A stretch of DNA of 64,000 nt from Thuidium tamariscinum. Lineage: Eukaryota > Streptophyta > Bryopsida > Hypnales > Thuidiaceae. Location of the stretch: the NCBI GenBank assembly GCA_947034885.2, contig OX344757.2:20826001-20890000 (forward strand). Reading direction: 5' to 3'. Positions 1 through 11,698 of this stretch are shown here, piece after piece; the stretch's first letter is position 1, and each line of letters opens with the position of its first letter. The position numbers were made by a program, and so were the translations under genes. Under the pieces are notes generated by a model. It was not told where the DNA came from, searched no databases, and saw only the letters and a program-made list of their open reading frames with translations.

Positions 1-194
1 CAAAAATCTACACATGGCCTAGATGTCAATTTTCAATTCAAATGGTGTGGTTTGAAAAATGACATATAGAATACTACCATTTCAACAAAATTTGCCTTAT
101 ATCCTCAAAACAATGAAATCAATCATTCTCAATTTGATGTAAAAGTTATTAGCAAATAAATTTCTTTTAAGAAAATTCAATTCTAACTAACACT

Positions 195-923
195 GGTCAT
201 TGTAAGAAACACCTGTTGATTTTGTTGCGTTTTGCAACAGTACTCATGACTTTTTCAGGAGTACTATAAAATTAGAAAACTAATTTAAAGAAAATTAAAA
301 AATATGAATAATGTATATACCTCTAAAATGAAGGTTCTTACCGAAAGAAATTGATAGAAAAATTCTCTAAGTAAGAGAACTTGAAAAGTGCCAAATCTCA
401 AGAAAATAGGTACTTTGGTTCAAAAATTAGGGAAAAATAGTAAAAATAAGTATTTTCAAAAAATAAAAAGTGATCATTTGCAAAAACTTTATGGAGATGG
501 TCATTCATCAAAAAACCCACCAAAATCATATTTTATATGTTTCAAAATACAAGCAGAAAGAAGCTCACTTTGTAGACCTCCACACCACATAAATTAACTA
601 TTTTTGAAAATCTTTTCCTGGAAATCTAGAAGTCTACTAGAAGACCATCTCATCCAAATTTCATCTCAAAATCATTAAATAAAGGTATTCCATAGTACTA
701 AAAATTCCTAAACTACAAAAGGTGGCATTTAATCGGGGTCTATTTTGGATAGTGAAATATTTTTGAAAATTATGAAAAAATCAAGGAAGATGTACAATAG
801 TTATAAGTACCTTCCCTATAAATATTGAGTCATTTGGAGTCAAAGCACAAAAGTTATGGCCAAAAAACAAATCAACATGCAACGTGTGACACAAAATAGT
901 ACAAGTGTTTCTTGCAATGACTC
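195..923. mobile_element. Non-autonomous TIR element, 731-bp family, copy A
   Basis: A 729-bp element with imperfect terminal inverted repeats: left GGTCATTGTAAGAAACAC, right end reading GAGTCATTGCAAGAAACAC on the other strand. It is flanked by a 4-bp direct repeat CACT (191-194 and 924-927). No coding capacity is seen. Related copies lie at 7177, 8094, 13248, 13657 and 24055, five of the six being 729-734 bp long. Four-base target duplications and G-rich ends recall Sola-type DNA transposons, but that assignment is inference; no transposase is present. Confidence 0.75.
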
Positions 924-927
924 CACT

Positions 928-1345
928 ATACAATTTTTTTCAAGATGAATATAAAATTTATAATTTTAGTTTTTACAAATGACAATGAATGATAATTTAC
1001 AATCTCATTGGTAAAATTTTTTGCTTATGTTTCCAACCCATTTTCTAGATTCCAATATATTGACTAAATAAAAGTCTAAAATGCAAAAAAATATAGGATA
1101 TGTATATTCTTATAAAAAAATTGACTAGCAAAACCCTATCTTTTGAAAGTGCTAGAATATTTGAAGTTCAAGCATCTTGAAATTGCAATCAATGGGTACC
1201 CTAAAATTTGGGGCAATGTACTTGAACAAGTTAACCAAAGGATTCTACAATTTGGTTTGTCTAAAAATAAATATTAATGCAGTTGTAGACCTTGCTTTAG
1301 GCATAAGCATTTGAAATAGTTTGAATCTCTAAACACGAAAGAACT
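928..1345. other. AT-rich intergenic DNA, no gene seen
   Basis: About 420 bases between copy A and the 3' end of the AP2-like gene. I see no open frame of note, no RNA gene and no clear repeat. Confidence 0.5.
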
Positions 1346-1368
1346 TTAGCAATTAAAGGAAATGGAGC

Positions 1369-1374
1369 TTTATT
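1369..1374 (-). terminator. Possible poly(A) signal of the AP2-like gene
   Basis: TTTATT on the plus strand reads AATAAA on the minus strand, about 480 bases beyond the stop of the AP2-like gene. The intervening 3' UTR is GC-richer than the DNA to its left and holds a short near-perfect palindrome at about 1409-1428. Cleavage would be expected near 1350. Confidence 0.35.
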
Positions 1375-1852
1375 ACGAAAAAAACAAGCTCTTCAAACAA
1401 GGAGTCTGGAGTCTGGACCGGGGTCCGGACAAAGTGTAATCCGGCCTACAGGAGGCAGGAGCACATTCCGAAACAAAAATAAAGCAAAACTACATTGATG
1501 ACAATCTCCACACATGCATGAGATCCGTGGGAGACAAAACGACCCTTCTAGCTTGTAGAAACCTCTAAGCGGTCATTAACTACTGATTACTCGGTACCAA
1601 TGTACCATAGCAATCAATGACCACCATACCAAAACTGGGTTTCAAAGCACTACAAAACCTGCCGCTTCTGCAACTAAACAGATATACATTTCACTCCAGT
1701 GAAATGAGTTCTTAATTTCAATCATACTCTTGATCGATCGAATTCAGACAAGAGAATACGATCTCCCACACGTACTCCATCTCTTAGACCTGAAATGAAA
1801 TGCAATACATATTTGCGCCAGCTAGCAGCTACCTAGCTGAATGCATCGATTC

Positions 1853-4083
1853 TCAAGCGATCTGGGAAGGATTGAAATAATCCTTGTATATACTGATGGC
1901 TTTCCCGGCCCTCAGAATTTCAGATTCCGAGTACTTACTGGGACGGAAATTCGTAATCGCAGTCATCAACTTCTGCTCTTCCGTTTCCTCGCGATGAAGA
2001 AACAACAATGCTCGATCGTACGCCCTTCCAGCTTCCTCCTCGCTCGCAAACTTCCCCAAATAATAATAAACCTTCCCTACGTCCGAGTGCGTGTGCGCAG
2101 TCTTGGCTTCGAACATTGTCTCCTTGCCAGGGTTCTCCACGACAGAAACTCCCTTCATGGAGCTTTTGCCTGAACTGAAACGGGCAGAAGATCGACGCAA
2201 CTGCCACAAGAAGTCCCGCAAGTTCCAGTCCCTGTATTCTTCCATGAACTCGGTGTGGCGAGACTCATGGAAGTTGAGTCTCGGTGGCACTCCTTTCGTC
2301 TGAAAGAGTTTCAGGGCTGCCCTGTCGTGCACATCTTGAGCTTCCTGTTTGGTGAGATGGTTGCCCAAGAAGATCTGAACGCCTGCCTTCGAGCGGCCCG
2401 GGATGCGAACGCCTGGGAACCACAAATTGGACTCCCAGAAGAGCCCGTGTTCAGTGAACCCGACGGCGTTCGGATCGAGGGCGGTGCCGTGTCTACGAGG
2501 ACGCACGGGTGCGTTTCGTCGACTCGGTGCCGGCCGCTGGGGTGGGCTGGCGGTGCCTTGCTGACCTGTCACCGCAGACGCCGCTGGTATCGGACATTTC
2601 TGAAGTTCCATTGACAAAACGAAATCGATCAGTGTGATGAACTGGAACTTACAACATATATGCACGCACCAGCTTCGTCGTCATCGTTAGATTGATTATG
2701 ATAATTTCAAGGAGATTGAATGTGGCATTTGTAAAATATTGGTCAGTGATCAACTAAGTCAATACTACATCCTCCAGTGCTAGTGCTCGATCACTTTCCA
2801 GAAACTAAAGTCTGTGATCATGCATGAATCGTATAATTATACAGATATGTAGTACGGAGTAACTTCTAAACTAGTAAATTATGACTGGTGTTGTTAAGAC
2901 ATGTTTATGGAGAACTTTCCAATGTAGAAGACGAAGGGTCACGACTACACGGCATTCTAGATCAAGTTGGACCAGTATTCTTTCACGCACTGTCTGCAGG
3001 AAATCAGTCTTCATAATTCATTTCAATATGCTGAAGGTTGCAATTAATTGCAGGACTAGAAACGCAGTAGCTTCGTAGTCATCGGCAGATTTGGATACAG
3101 AATGATCCTGATTATTACTCCGTGAAAGGAAAATGTAACATGATTGGGCCATAGGTCAGCTAAGTACGTCAGGGCTAGCTGCATCCTCTAGTGAAAGTAT
3201 TTACTACGTCTACAAACTCACTGGGTTGCACCACGGTCCATATGTTAATGCAGTAATTTAGCAAATAAATGGTACGTACTAGCTGTTTCATCGTCAATCG
3301 AAGGCTGATAAAATGATTTCGAAAACCATTCAGGACTGAAAAATTCTTTGGATTGTTAGCCATTCTTAAGTCATAACCTAAACTCACAAAACAAGCAGTT
3401 CCTTAAGATCCTGATTGAAGACGGACCGTAGCATAGTTGCTACCTTCAGTTCCTATAGTTGATTACATTCATATGCTTAGTTTAGTTGCTTAATTAAGAT
3501 GATGTGATATGCGACTTTGTTTAGTAACGGCTTATAGGTTGTTTTGAAACTAGGGATTTCACATATAGCAAACAATTTCAGAGATGATGAGCATGCAACT
3601 GAGCAGTCAGTTAATATATCAGTCCGTGCTGCGGAGTGCGGACTAACTTGTCCACACCATGCATCTGATCGATTCACACGGAGATTATCCTTGTACATTT
3701 CCTAAAGTTTCGTGCATTCTTTTGCAGTAGGAAATTCCCTGAAAAGCGGCAAATAGACACTTATCGCTATGGTCATGAATTTCCGGAAAAGCCATACTCC
3801 ACACCGACACATTTGGCAATCCGGGAAGCAGAGATCATCTCCCTCCGCGATGAACCTCACCTTAGAGTATGTATGAATTATGCTTATGGATTAAAAAAAA
3901 ATGCTTGATCCATATGCTTAATTCTTCTTTAGAGTCTAAGGCGCTTCTGGATGTTGAGGAAAAAGGTTGGACAAACAATCACAATCACCACAGCTACGTA
4001 CGCACCTGGCCGGAAAGGCGGATGGATCTTTGTGGACTGGAATTCGACTGTTGCGGCAGCCTCTTTCTTTTGCTCCCGGCCAT
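1853..4083 (-). CDS. Divergent double-AP2 domain protein, multi-exon
   Basis: Probable nuclear DNA-binding protein of the AP2 (double-domain) class, strongly diverged. The last exon runs 2599-1853 (acceptor CTTCAG|AAATG, phase 0; stop TGA 1853-1855). It encodes a proline/arginine-rich N-terminal part, a first AP2 repeat (ending in an LNF motif), a linker with EEYRDW then DFLWQLRRSS and FSSGKSSMKGV, and a second repeat with YLGKFASEEEAGRAYDRA and ITNF. The linker matches the plant AP2 pattern EEM-x(6)-EY-x(3)-LRRKSSGFSRGAS. A first coding exon is proposed at 4083-4006: ATG, a basic stretch MAGSKRKRLPQQ, donor CCAG|GTGCG, phase 0. Directly joined, this gives about 274 aa. A further in-phase exon at 2993-2916 is possible. 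The first AP2 repeat lacks several core residues, so DNA binding may be altered. Confidence is high for the last exon and moderate for the first. Confidence 0.75.
2916..2993 (-). other. Possible internal exon of the AP2-like gene
   Basis: A 78-base stretch open in the frame expected between the two proposed coding exons. It lies between a good acceptor (TTTCCTGCAG) and a donor GGAAA|GTTCT. It would add 26 residues. The encoded sequence is unremarkable, and the surrounding DNA is partly a diverged duplicate of about 2645-2790, so it may be only intron. Confidence 0.2.
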
Positions 4084-4799
4084 CTTTTTGTTCAGTAAAT
4101 GCTCCCTGCTGCAAAAAAGTCACCAAGGACTAGGGAATGTTCACACGATTACGCAATGATCTAATTAATCACAGCAATGAAGATTTAGCCTGGCGTACAC
4201 AAAAAGCAAGTTGACTTAGCAATTGTGAAAAGTAAAGTACTGTAATATCATTAAAGCTAGATGCAATTGCTTAGCCCCGAGGTGGAACTGAGCTTTGCAG
4301 GAACCTTTGGATGGTCCGACTCATGAAAAAATAAAAGAGCACCCAAGCAACGATCAGTTCGCAATTAGAGGCTGCACTGCAAATCATTGACAACAAATTA
4401 GCCCAACTAAAAGTACAGTCGTCCAAAGCATGCACTATGTCGCAATTCCGATCGAACTACAACATCATTGGCAATGCCTCGATCCTGTTGTAACTAAGAT
4501 GAAAAGAAAATTAAGACATACACAAAGCCTAGTCAAGCTCCATTTCATTGCATACAGATTGCAACACAAAAAGAATGCCCATCGATCCTTTTCCCTAATC
4601 AGAGAATCTCGAGTTGGGAAGATCACTGACGAAAGGTTTGTAAGATGACTCCGTCGTCATTCGATCAGCCAGCAGGTAATCATGCAGAATACTTAATTTG
4701 GTGATCCAGCAACCAATTGCAATGAGTAGACAGATGAACTAGAGTACAAGATGACAAGGGACAAGCCAAATTCAGAAGGGGTGAGCTACCGGTACTCAC

Positions 4800-4920
4800 A
4801 TGGAAAGGTAGCCTTCCACCTCCAAACACAACAGCACAAAATCAAACGAAATTAAAGAGAGCAAACTGAAGAGATTGGTAAGCAAGTGATTTGAGAAGAG
4901 GCGAGGTGGGTTTTTATGCC
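4800..4920 (-). promoter_or_regulatory. Promoter TATA box and 5' UTR exon of the AP2-like gene
   Basis: On the minus strand CATAAAAA (plus 4911-4918) is a good TATA box. It is followed by a pyrimidine-rich leader ending in a strong donor (CCAT|GTGAGTACC, exon end 4800). The matching acceptor is TTTTTTGCAG at about 4109-4111, just before the ATG exon at 4083. Transcription should begin near 4885. The long first intron (about 690 bases) lies wholly in the 5' UTR. Confidence 0.5.
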
Positions 4921-5006
4921 GAAGAAGTGACCAGGAATTCTCTCCCATCGAGACGACCCGTGGTTTTACCCGTTCTACCGAGACGCTCATAGTGTGAATA
5001 ATCCTA

Positions 5007-5112
5007 GTGCCGAGGCAAAAGATAAACCGTGCTACCGAGGCACAAGATGAACCCTGCTACTGAGACACAAGAGGAACCCTCCTACCGAGGCACAATAGGA
5101 ACCATACTACGG
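5007..5112. repeat. 25-bp tandem repeat upstream of the AP2-like gene
   Basis: Four units of exactly 25 bp start at 5007, 5032, 5057 and 5082, with a partial fifth at 5107. Each contains a core close to CTACCGAGGCACAAG followed by GAACC. A related CTACCGAGACG lies at 4975. The array is about 100-220 bases upstream of the predicted transcription start, so it could serve as a clustered protein-binding site. Confidence 0.85.
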
Positions 5113-7172
5113 TGACTTGAAATGAAGCTAGTATTAACCCTTGAAGGATGGATTGGTGGCCATGAAAATCATGTATTTTGATATCGTGTGACATCATCTA
5201 CTTTGAATAAGCCAAATATATTCATAGGAAGTAAAAATATTATAGAAGATCTCCCTTTTTCATCCCTAATATCAAAGATAAATAGTTGTATTTTTGTTCA
5301 ACAAAAGAAGATTCTGTCATTCATCGGATACAAAATGTCTATGTCAATGTTTAAGGATTAATGAACTTTGCTATCAAAACTTAGGCATTAAATGAAATTT
5401 GAGACCTTGAGAGGGCCATTTCGTGTTTGTCCCCAAAATAGTTCCTAAAACAGTTCCCAAATTGTTGGCCATTGTCAGGCCAACAATTACAAAAATATAA
5501 ATAAATAATTAAATAAATTTGGATTCTGAAATGTGAAAAGAAGTCCTAAATTTTTAAATTTTTAAATTTATGAAAATAGAGGACGTAGCATAATCTCAAC
5601 TATGTTGGATTCTTATGATTTTGGGTTCTTGCAGCAATTTACGCATTCCTGTGGCAATTTCTGCGTTCCCTCAATTTGGGAACTTGTGGTCTTTTGGAGG
5701 CGACAAACTTCATCTAATGATATCCTTACTATTGGAATATGTTGTGAATTAAATCCTAACTTGAGTGTTAGACTAGGCTACAAAGATGAACTTTACAATG
5801 TCAAATCAACAAGTCAAAACTCCACATCTTTTGTACTCCTTTGAAGATGCATGGTCTCAAATATAAATGACCTTTGTTATTTTCAATTTTTGTTAGGACA
5901 AATTGTATCAAATAATAAAATCTAAAGATTCAATTCCAAAGCATAGTATTGAATAAAACTAAAAACTTTACAATTGAGACATTGGTGTGCCACAAGTAGA
6001 AAGATGTTATAAGAATGCTTTCTTAGAATGTCACTTCAAATGGCTTAATATTGACTATTATTAGCACCACTCTAAGTAGCAATGTTGGTATACACCCATT
6101 AACATGGAGTTACAGTGTTACACAATGTATCCTATATACCAAAGTGTTTTTCATGCAAAAACTTTGTGAATAATGATGCTGTCTAAGTGGAAATCATATA
6201 TCAAAGGTGTTTTCCAATTGAAGACGCTATATCCTTTGACATCAAATTTTGGCCAAAAAATACATATTTTGATATTTTAATTTGTAGAAAATAAAAAAAT
6301 AATTTTTTCAACAAAACTGAATATTGACTATTTAGGAAGTTTTCTTGGTGATGCGATTTGACCAAAAAAATGAGGTCTAAACCATCTCTAATGTTTAGAA
6401 GTGCTTGTGCAAGGGTCAAGGGAGGCCTATTTGTATGAATGTTTAAGGTATAAAATAAAATATTTTTAAAATTCCTTTGGTAGAAATCAAAAACATGTGC
6501 TTCCTAGGATAATATACTACAAAAATTTCAATTCAAAACCATTAACTTAAAGTAGTCAATAGAAAAAAAAAACTTAAATGTCAAAGTGTGACAAATTAAC
6601 AAAATTGATTTTTAAATATAGAAGTATTTTATGAAAAATTTGAAAAATAAGGGTTTCAATTAAAATCAAGATAATTAACTAAGGGCATATTTTTGGTTTT
6701 GGCATTTAGTTTATAGTTAAAAAGTTATAGTGTTTCAAAATCAAAACGTATTGAAGGTGGCAATTGTTTCTTGCAATCACCCAAATAGGCAAGTAGACGT
6801 ATTTTCAAAATTTTATATATATATAATTTTATTAAATAGAAAATCATAAAGATTATAATCAAAAGAGTTTTTGTTCAATTTATGATGTTAATAAGTGCAA
6901 TATAATAAATTTAAGTTTTTAACAAATTCAATCTTTCTTTTTGAAATATCATTATACCATAAATAAGTAGACTTTCATAAGATGATTGCAAAAAACATTT
7001 GTATTAACTAATTGACTTTTGAAGGAGTTCAATTTTCTTTCCATACTTTTTACAATATGATTCCATACGACTTAAGATTTGAAGAAATAATTAATATTGA
7101 TGACATTTCACATCTTATATGAAAACTTTATATATCCCAGTTTTTTCTCTAATTATCTCTTAGTTAAGGAGA
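5113..7172. other. AT-rich repeat-like DNA without genes
   Basis: No credible coding frame. A short perfect hairpin with a 10-bp stem lies at 5461-5487 (ATTGTTGGCC, 7-base loop). A right-hand end of the 731-bp family (TTGTTTCTTGCAATCACCC) finishes at about 6782. Sequence near 6345-6430 also resembles the interior of that family, so a truncated copy is likely; its other end is not visible. Confidence 0.5.
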
Positions 7173-7176
7173 ATTT

Positions 7177-7909
7177 GGGTGATTGCACAAAAGACCTGTA
7201 CTATTTGTTGCGTTTTGCAATAGTACTCCTGATTTTTTCGGGAGTACTATTTAGTTAGAAAAATAATTTTTTAATTTAAAAAAAATATGAATTATGTATA
7301 CACCTTTAAGACAAAGGTACCTACAAAAGGAATTGTATAGGAAAATTTTCTAAGTTAGGAGAATTGGAAAAGTGCCAAATCTCAAGAAAATACATACCTT
7401 CATGTTTTAATTAGGAAAAAATAATAAAAATAAGTAAATAAAAAAAATAAAAAGTGGCCATTTGCAACAATTTTATGGAGATGGTCATTCACCAAAGAAC
7501 CTACCAAAATAATATTTTATATGTTTCAAAATACAAGCAGAATGAAGCTCTCTTTGTAGACCTCCACATGACATAAAATTAACTATTTTTGAAAATCCTT
7601 GTGTGAAAAGCTAGAAGTCTATTAGAAGACCATCTCATCCAAATTTCATCTCAAAATCATTAAAAGAAGGTATTCCATAGTACTAAAAACTTCCAAATTG
7701 TCATATGTGACATTCAATCACTAGTACTATTTTTATATTAAAATATTTTTGAAAATTATCAAAAATTCAGGTAAGGTGTATGATAGTTATGAGTACCTTC
7801 TCTAGAAATCTTGAGTCATTTGGAGCAAAAATGCAAAAGTTATGGTAAAAAAACAGATCATCATGAGACGTGTGACGGAAAATAGTACAAGTCTTTCATG
7901 CAATTGCCC
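7177..7909. mobile_element. 731-bp family TIR element, copy B
   Basis: A 733-bp element starting GGGTGATTGCACAAAAGAC and ending CATGCAATTGCCC. It is flanked by the 4-bp direct repeat ATTT (7173-7176 and 7910-7913). The interior matches copy A in the same orientation (for example the inverted pair CAATAGTACTCCTGA / GGGAGTACTA near the left end). No coding capacity. Confidence 0.75.
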
Positions 7910-8093
7910 ATTTCAAAAATTCTAGTTTAAAAAAATTTGAATTTGAAAATTTAAATCTAGCCAATAGCCATCTATGATCAACTTTGAAGATGATACTTAT
8001 AAATTTCTTAAGAAATTTTACAAATAGAAAATCTTTGCATATTTTGCCAGTGTGTTTAATGAAAAATCTTTTGTATGAGTGTAGGTCTATAGG

Positions 8094-8823
8094 AGGTAAT
8101 TGCATGAAACTCCTAATAATTTTGTTAAGTTTTTTCTATATTGGTGCTATTGTTTTCAAAGTACATTAAAATTACAAAGATAATTTCTTAAAAGTATAAA
8201 ATTTTGGCTAATGTATGTACCATTAAGGACATTGTACCATAGAAAATCAAATCATAAACAAGATTTTTATTAGGTGAACTAAAAAGTCCAAAATCTCAGG
8301 AAAATAAGTATTTCTGCATTTCAAATTGTAAAATATAGGAAAAAATTTAAAAATAGGATAAAATTAGCCATTTGTAAAAATCCTAAGGAAATGGTTGTTC
8401 ATCAAAAAATACACAAAAATGATAGTCTATATGCTTCAAAATTCAAGCAAAAAGAAGTTTACTTTATAGATTTTCATATAATATAATATTAATTCCTTTG
8501 ATGTATACTTGGTTGTCTACTAGTCTACTAGAAGACTATTCCTTCTAAGTTTAATTCATCTCTAAGTTTATTTTAAGGGGCTAGAATTACTACTAACCCT
8601 CTTTAAATTAGCAAGTGTAATTATATGATATGCAATTAGAAAATGCTTTTATTTAAAATTTAAAAAATTTAATTAAGAAAAAAATTCAATGAGTACAATA
8701 GTTGTAAATATCTTACCTAACAACTTGAGTTTTCAAAGCCATATTTTGAAAATTATGGTTATAAAACATATCAGTATGTAATAAAAAAATATTGGATAGT
8801 ATAAGTGTTTCTAATCATTGCCC
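8094..8823. mobile_element. 731-bp family TIR element, copy C
   Basis: A 730-bp element starting AGGTAATTGCATGAAAC and ending GTTTCTAATCATTGCCC. It is flanked by the 4-bp direct repeat TAGG (8090-8093 and 8824-8827). More diverged than A and B. The same ancestral insertion is seen as copy D in the duplicated region. Confidence 0.65.
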
Positions 8824-9509
8824 TAGGATTATGAATTCAATATGCATTTAATCATTATTTTATTGAGATGGAGATGATTGAATAAGCCTTTTAAGTTATA
8901 AGCTTGGTCCCATTGTTCTTTGATCTTTTGGATTGTTTGACTATTTTTTTTTAAATGTGATATTCAAAAATCTTATTTTTTCCCATTTAATCATTTATTC
9001 ATATTTATTTGTAAATTTTAGAGTCTTTTTTATTGACTTGGATATTTTGGAAATACACTAATAGAGGTTTACTAATGTAGTAAATTTTCTTTTAATTTTT
9101 TTTAAATTGCCAAAACCTAAAAGTGTTCCTTGTATTCAATAAAATGCAACAAAATCATCAACAAGTGTGTCTTGCAATCACCCAAGAGGCCACATAATCC
9201 CACATTTGAGTACTTGAATCCAAACACACTGAGACCTTTGTTGCACAATGCAAGTAGAATTTAGTAAATAAAAGTCAATTGAAAGACTTCCGAAAGAAGC
9301 AATATCCAATTCCTAAAGCCAATCTCTTTCAATCCCATCACCAACTCAAGTCACTCTCTATCACCAACTCAGGTCACTCTCTGATTCCAAATTCTGCCAA
9401 CCATCTATGATCCATCAATCAATTGCTCATTTGCAATCCACCCCAACCAAACCAATTGCCAAGCCCTTGCTCTAGTGCCATCATGACCTTCCTTTAGGTC
9501 ATCGATTTG

Positions 9510-11196
9510 TTAGATCAAGTCCGGGAAGTCCTTCTCCCAATACCATTTTGCAACTTCCACCAAAACATGCAAAGGAGACATATTTGTGACTCCTTCCATG
9601 GATGATCCATCAGAGGCCTGCAAAGTGCAAGACAATCGAACCAAATTACCATAATGATAATCGTCATAAGACCTAATTTTCAAATGGAATGTAATGGTCA
9701 GCTAGCAAAAGTGCAGATATAATCAGCTTAAGGAAATGTTGCTCTTCGTTAATGCACGGGAGATCTGAAACAACTTTCTTGAATTATGGAGACTTAAAAA
9801 AACTCACACTTTAAACATCAATCAGGATTCAGGAACTCCTTCCTGCAAGATTGGATTAATTCACCATTTCTGAGATTGAAAGAGCCAATTCATAATACTT
9901 CATAGGTACATCTATTCTCTGACGGGTCATGTACTTGCAAGCATCTTTTCCCAGCTATCACTACAAGCAAAAGGAAGTAACACCACTAAATGCAACTTTT
10001 CAGTTCCAGGGTTATTTGAATACAATTCTAGAAGATTATTGGGTTTCCAGGCAATCCTAATTAATACCTAACTCCAAACTTGTACAATTGTTGCATAATG
10101 AACTAATGAAGAACCAGGTGAAGATCCAAGGAACCCTAATTCACAGGAGCATTCTGGGATCAAAACCTGGACTAGCTCTGACCTTGGAGTCGAAAGGAAT
10201 AGTATACATCATTCTACAAACAATGGTCAAAAGATAAACTCAATTGATCTGGGATATTGATCCCATGCCTCAGATTCAATAGATGGGGCTCCAGCAGATA
10301 GATGGTACTGAGTTAGCATCAGAAATTCATCATTAAGGATTCTAAGTGAATTAAGATTCAACATGTTCTTCAGAATTCCCAATCTCCGAAGCCTCGGAGC
10401 ACAGTAACTCAATTCAGCAAGAATATCTCAAAAGCACACCGTTTCAGTTCTCTAATAGTTAATCAACAGTGAGAATAGTTAATTTGTGGAGAAACCAGAG
10501 CTCTACGCTTAAAAGTACTTATGGTTGGAGTCGGCGTGCTCACAGCTGAGACTGACAGCGGCTGCGATGTGGTATCTGCTGCCACCAGATTTTGCTCTTC
10601 TTCCTTTCCCTGAAACTCCCCACATGAAACACACACAAAAGCAACCAATCATTCATGAGCCTTTAGAAGAATTTCGAGTCCTGGCTAACCGCATGCATGC
10701 ACCGACTGTCTTTGATCGATGGCCGAGTATCATACATGAGCAACAAGTTCGATCGAATTTTAAAGACTGAGTCTGAGTCGATCGACTCGGGGATTGACTT
10801 ACCGTGTACATCCCACGGATTCTTCCTCCTTCCGTCCAGTATCGTTTGCAAATCGAGCATTGGTACCGCGGCTGGTCTACTTTTTTGTTATTAAGGAACT
10901 TAAATTTCGTATCGGAGAAACCACAGATTGGGCAGCGGACGCCATCAGGGTGGCGCTGCAGAAAAAAGCAAACCAGGCAGGTTAGTAAAGTATGTGGAGA
11001 CCTCACACCATTAAACAAGAGTCGCGCTTCCTAGCAGCTAGAGCCCACGAACATCTCTGATCGAGGGATTCTCTAATTAATCTAATGCATTGTCATCGAA
11101 ACGAACACAAAAAGATAACTGATGTGATCGGCAGGGACGAACTTGGCAGTTTCTGCTGCTCCGCCCTGTGTTCTTGCAATTCACTGCGACAGCCAT
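9510..11196 (-). CDS. Small Dof-type zinc-finger protein, multi-exon
   Basis: Plant-specific Dof (DNA-binding with one finger) protein, expected to act in the nucleus. The core exon 10955-10803 has acceptor TTTTCTGCAG and donor ACG|GTAAGTC. It encodes a finger with the exact Dof spacing C-x2-C-x21-C-x2-C and the family signatures SDTKF, QPRYQC and KRYWTEGGRIR. The usual YYNNY and RNVPVG stretches are replaced (FLNNK, RGMYT). Other exons, all phase 0: 11196-11143 (ATG; weak donor CAA|GTTCGT), 10609-10544 (acceptor GGAGTTTCAG; donor GCT|GTGAGC) and 9617-9510 (acceptor CACTTTGCAG; ends KWYWEKDFPDLI, stop TAA). Joined, this gives about 126 aa, much shorter than typical Dof proteins. If the 10544 donor is skipped, the frame ends at TGA 10463-10465. 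The finger is certain; the first exon and the link to the last exon are inferred from phase and splice sites. Confidence 0.75.
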
Positions 11197-11576
11197 CTCG
11201 TTTCCTGCCCCACAAAAAAGCAAAATCAAGAGGTTTAGCGGCTTGGTGTTTTCAAGGTCACCAAAGATAACAACCCTGCATGAAGTCTTACAACAATCCG
11301 ATTCATGATTTTCCCTTTCTATTCGGCCAAAAAGTAAAAAACTTTTCGATTGCTATCAATCCAAATCACAATCTGGCCAGAGAAATGTACGTAGGAATGC
11401 CTGCAATCCAACAAAGAGAATGCTCGAATCGAACACCTCTACCGAAAAAGCAAATACGCAAACCTCTTATTTTGTCAATTCAAGAACACAACACAATTAA
11501 GCTACGAGCTCCGAGCGGATCGGAGCTACAGCAGCAAGTTAGGTCGACATGCAACAAGCCTGAAGCAGATGCTTAC

Positions 11577-11698
11577 AGCCACGGTCCCTTGCACTTCAAT
11601 TGCTCCCACGGTGCAGCTCGCCAGCAAGAAAAGATGACATTCAGCGTACAAGACTCGGAATGCACTTGACTAATGTGGGTGTGGATCACAAATATATG
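11577..11698 (-). promoter_or_regulatory. Promoter and 5' UTR exon of the Dof-like gene
   Basis: Minus-strand CATATATT (plus 11691-11698) could be the TATA box. A leader of roughly 85 bases then ends in a good donor, GGCT|GTAAGC (exon end 11577). The partner acceptor would be GTGGGGCAG at 11205-11207, eight bases before the proposed ATG at 11196. As in the AP2-like gene, an intron separates the leader from the start codon. Confidence 0.35.

Larger units (their letters stand above)
6830..8960 (+). repeat. Left copy of a diverged ~2.1-kb direct repeat
   Basis: This stretch aligns by eye, with many substitutions and indels, to 12,700-14,960. Shared landmarks include GATGATTGCAAA-AACATTTGTATTAA, TTTGTATGAGTGTAGG and TTAATTCCTTTGATG-ATACTTGG. 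Copy C of the 731-bp family is common to both repeats (its counterpart is copy D). Copy B is present only here and copy E only in the right repeat, so B and E inserted after the duplication. The two repeats bracket the Dof-like gene. Confidence 0.65.

Noticed and set aside
1409-1428. Palindrome GTCTGGACC-GG-GGTCCGGAC in the AP2-like 3' UTR
   Set aside because: Short, with one mismatch; too little to call a regulatory structure.
4430-4648. 72-codon plus frame near the AP2-like gene
   Set aside because: It lies antisense within the predicted 5' UTR intron and has no motif.
10227-10412. Leucine-rich 61-codon minus frame inside the Dof-like gene
   Set aside because: It needs a non-ATG start, no convincing acceptor/donor pair brackets it, and it lies in the intron predicted between 10544 and 9617.
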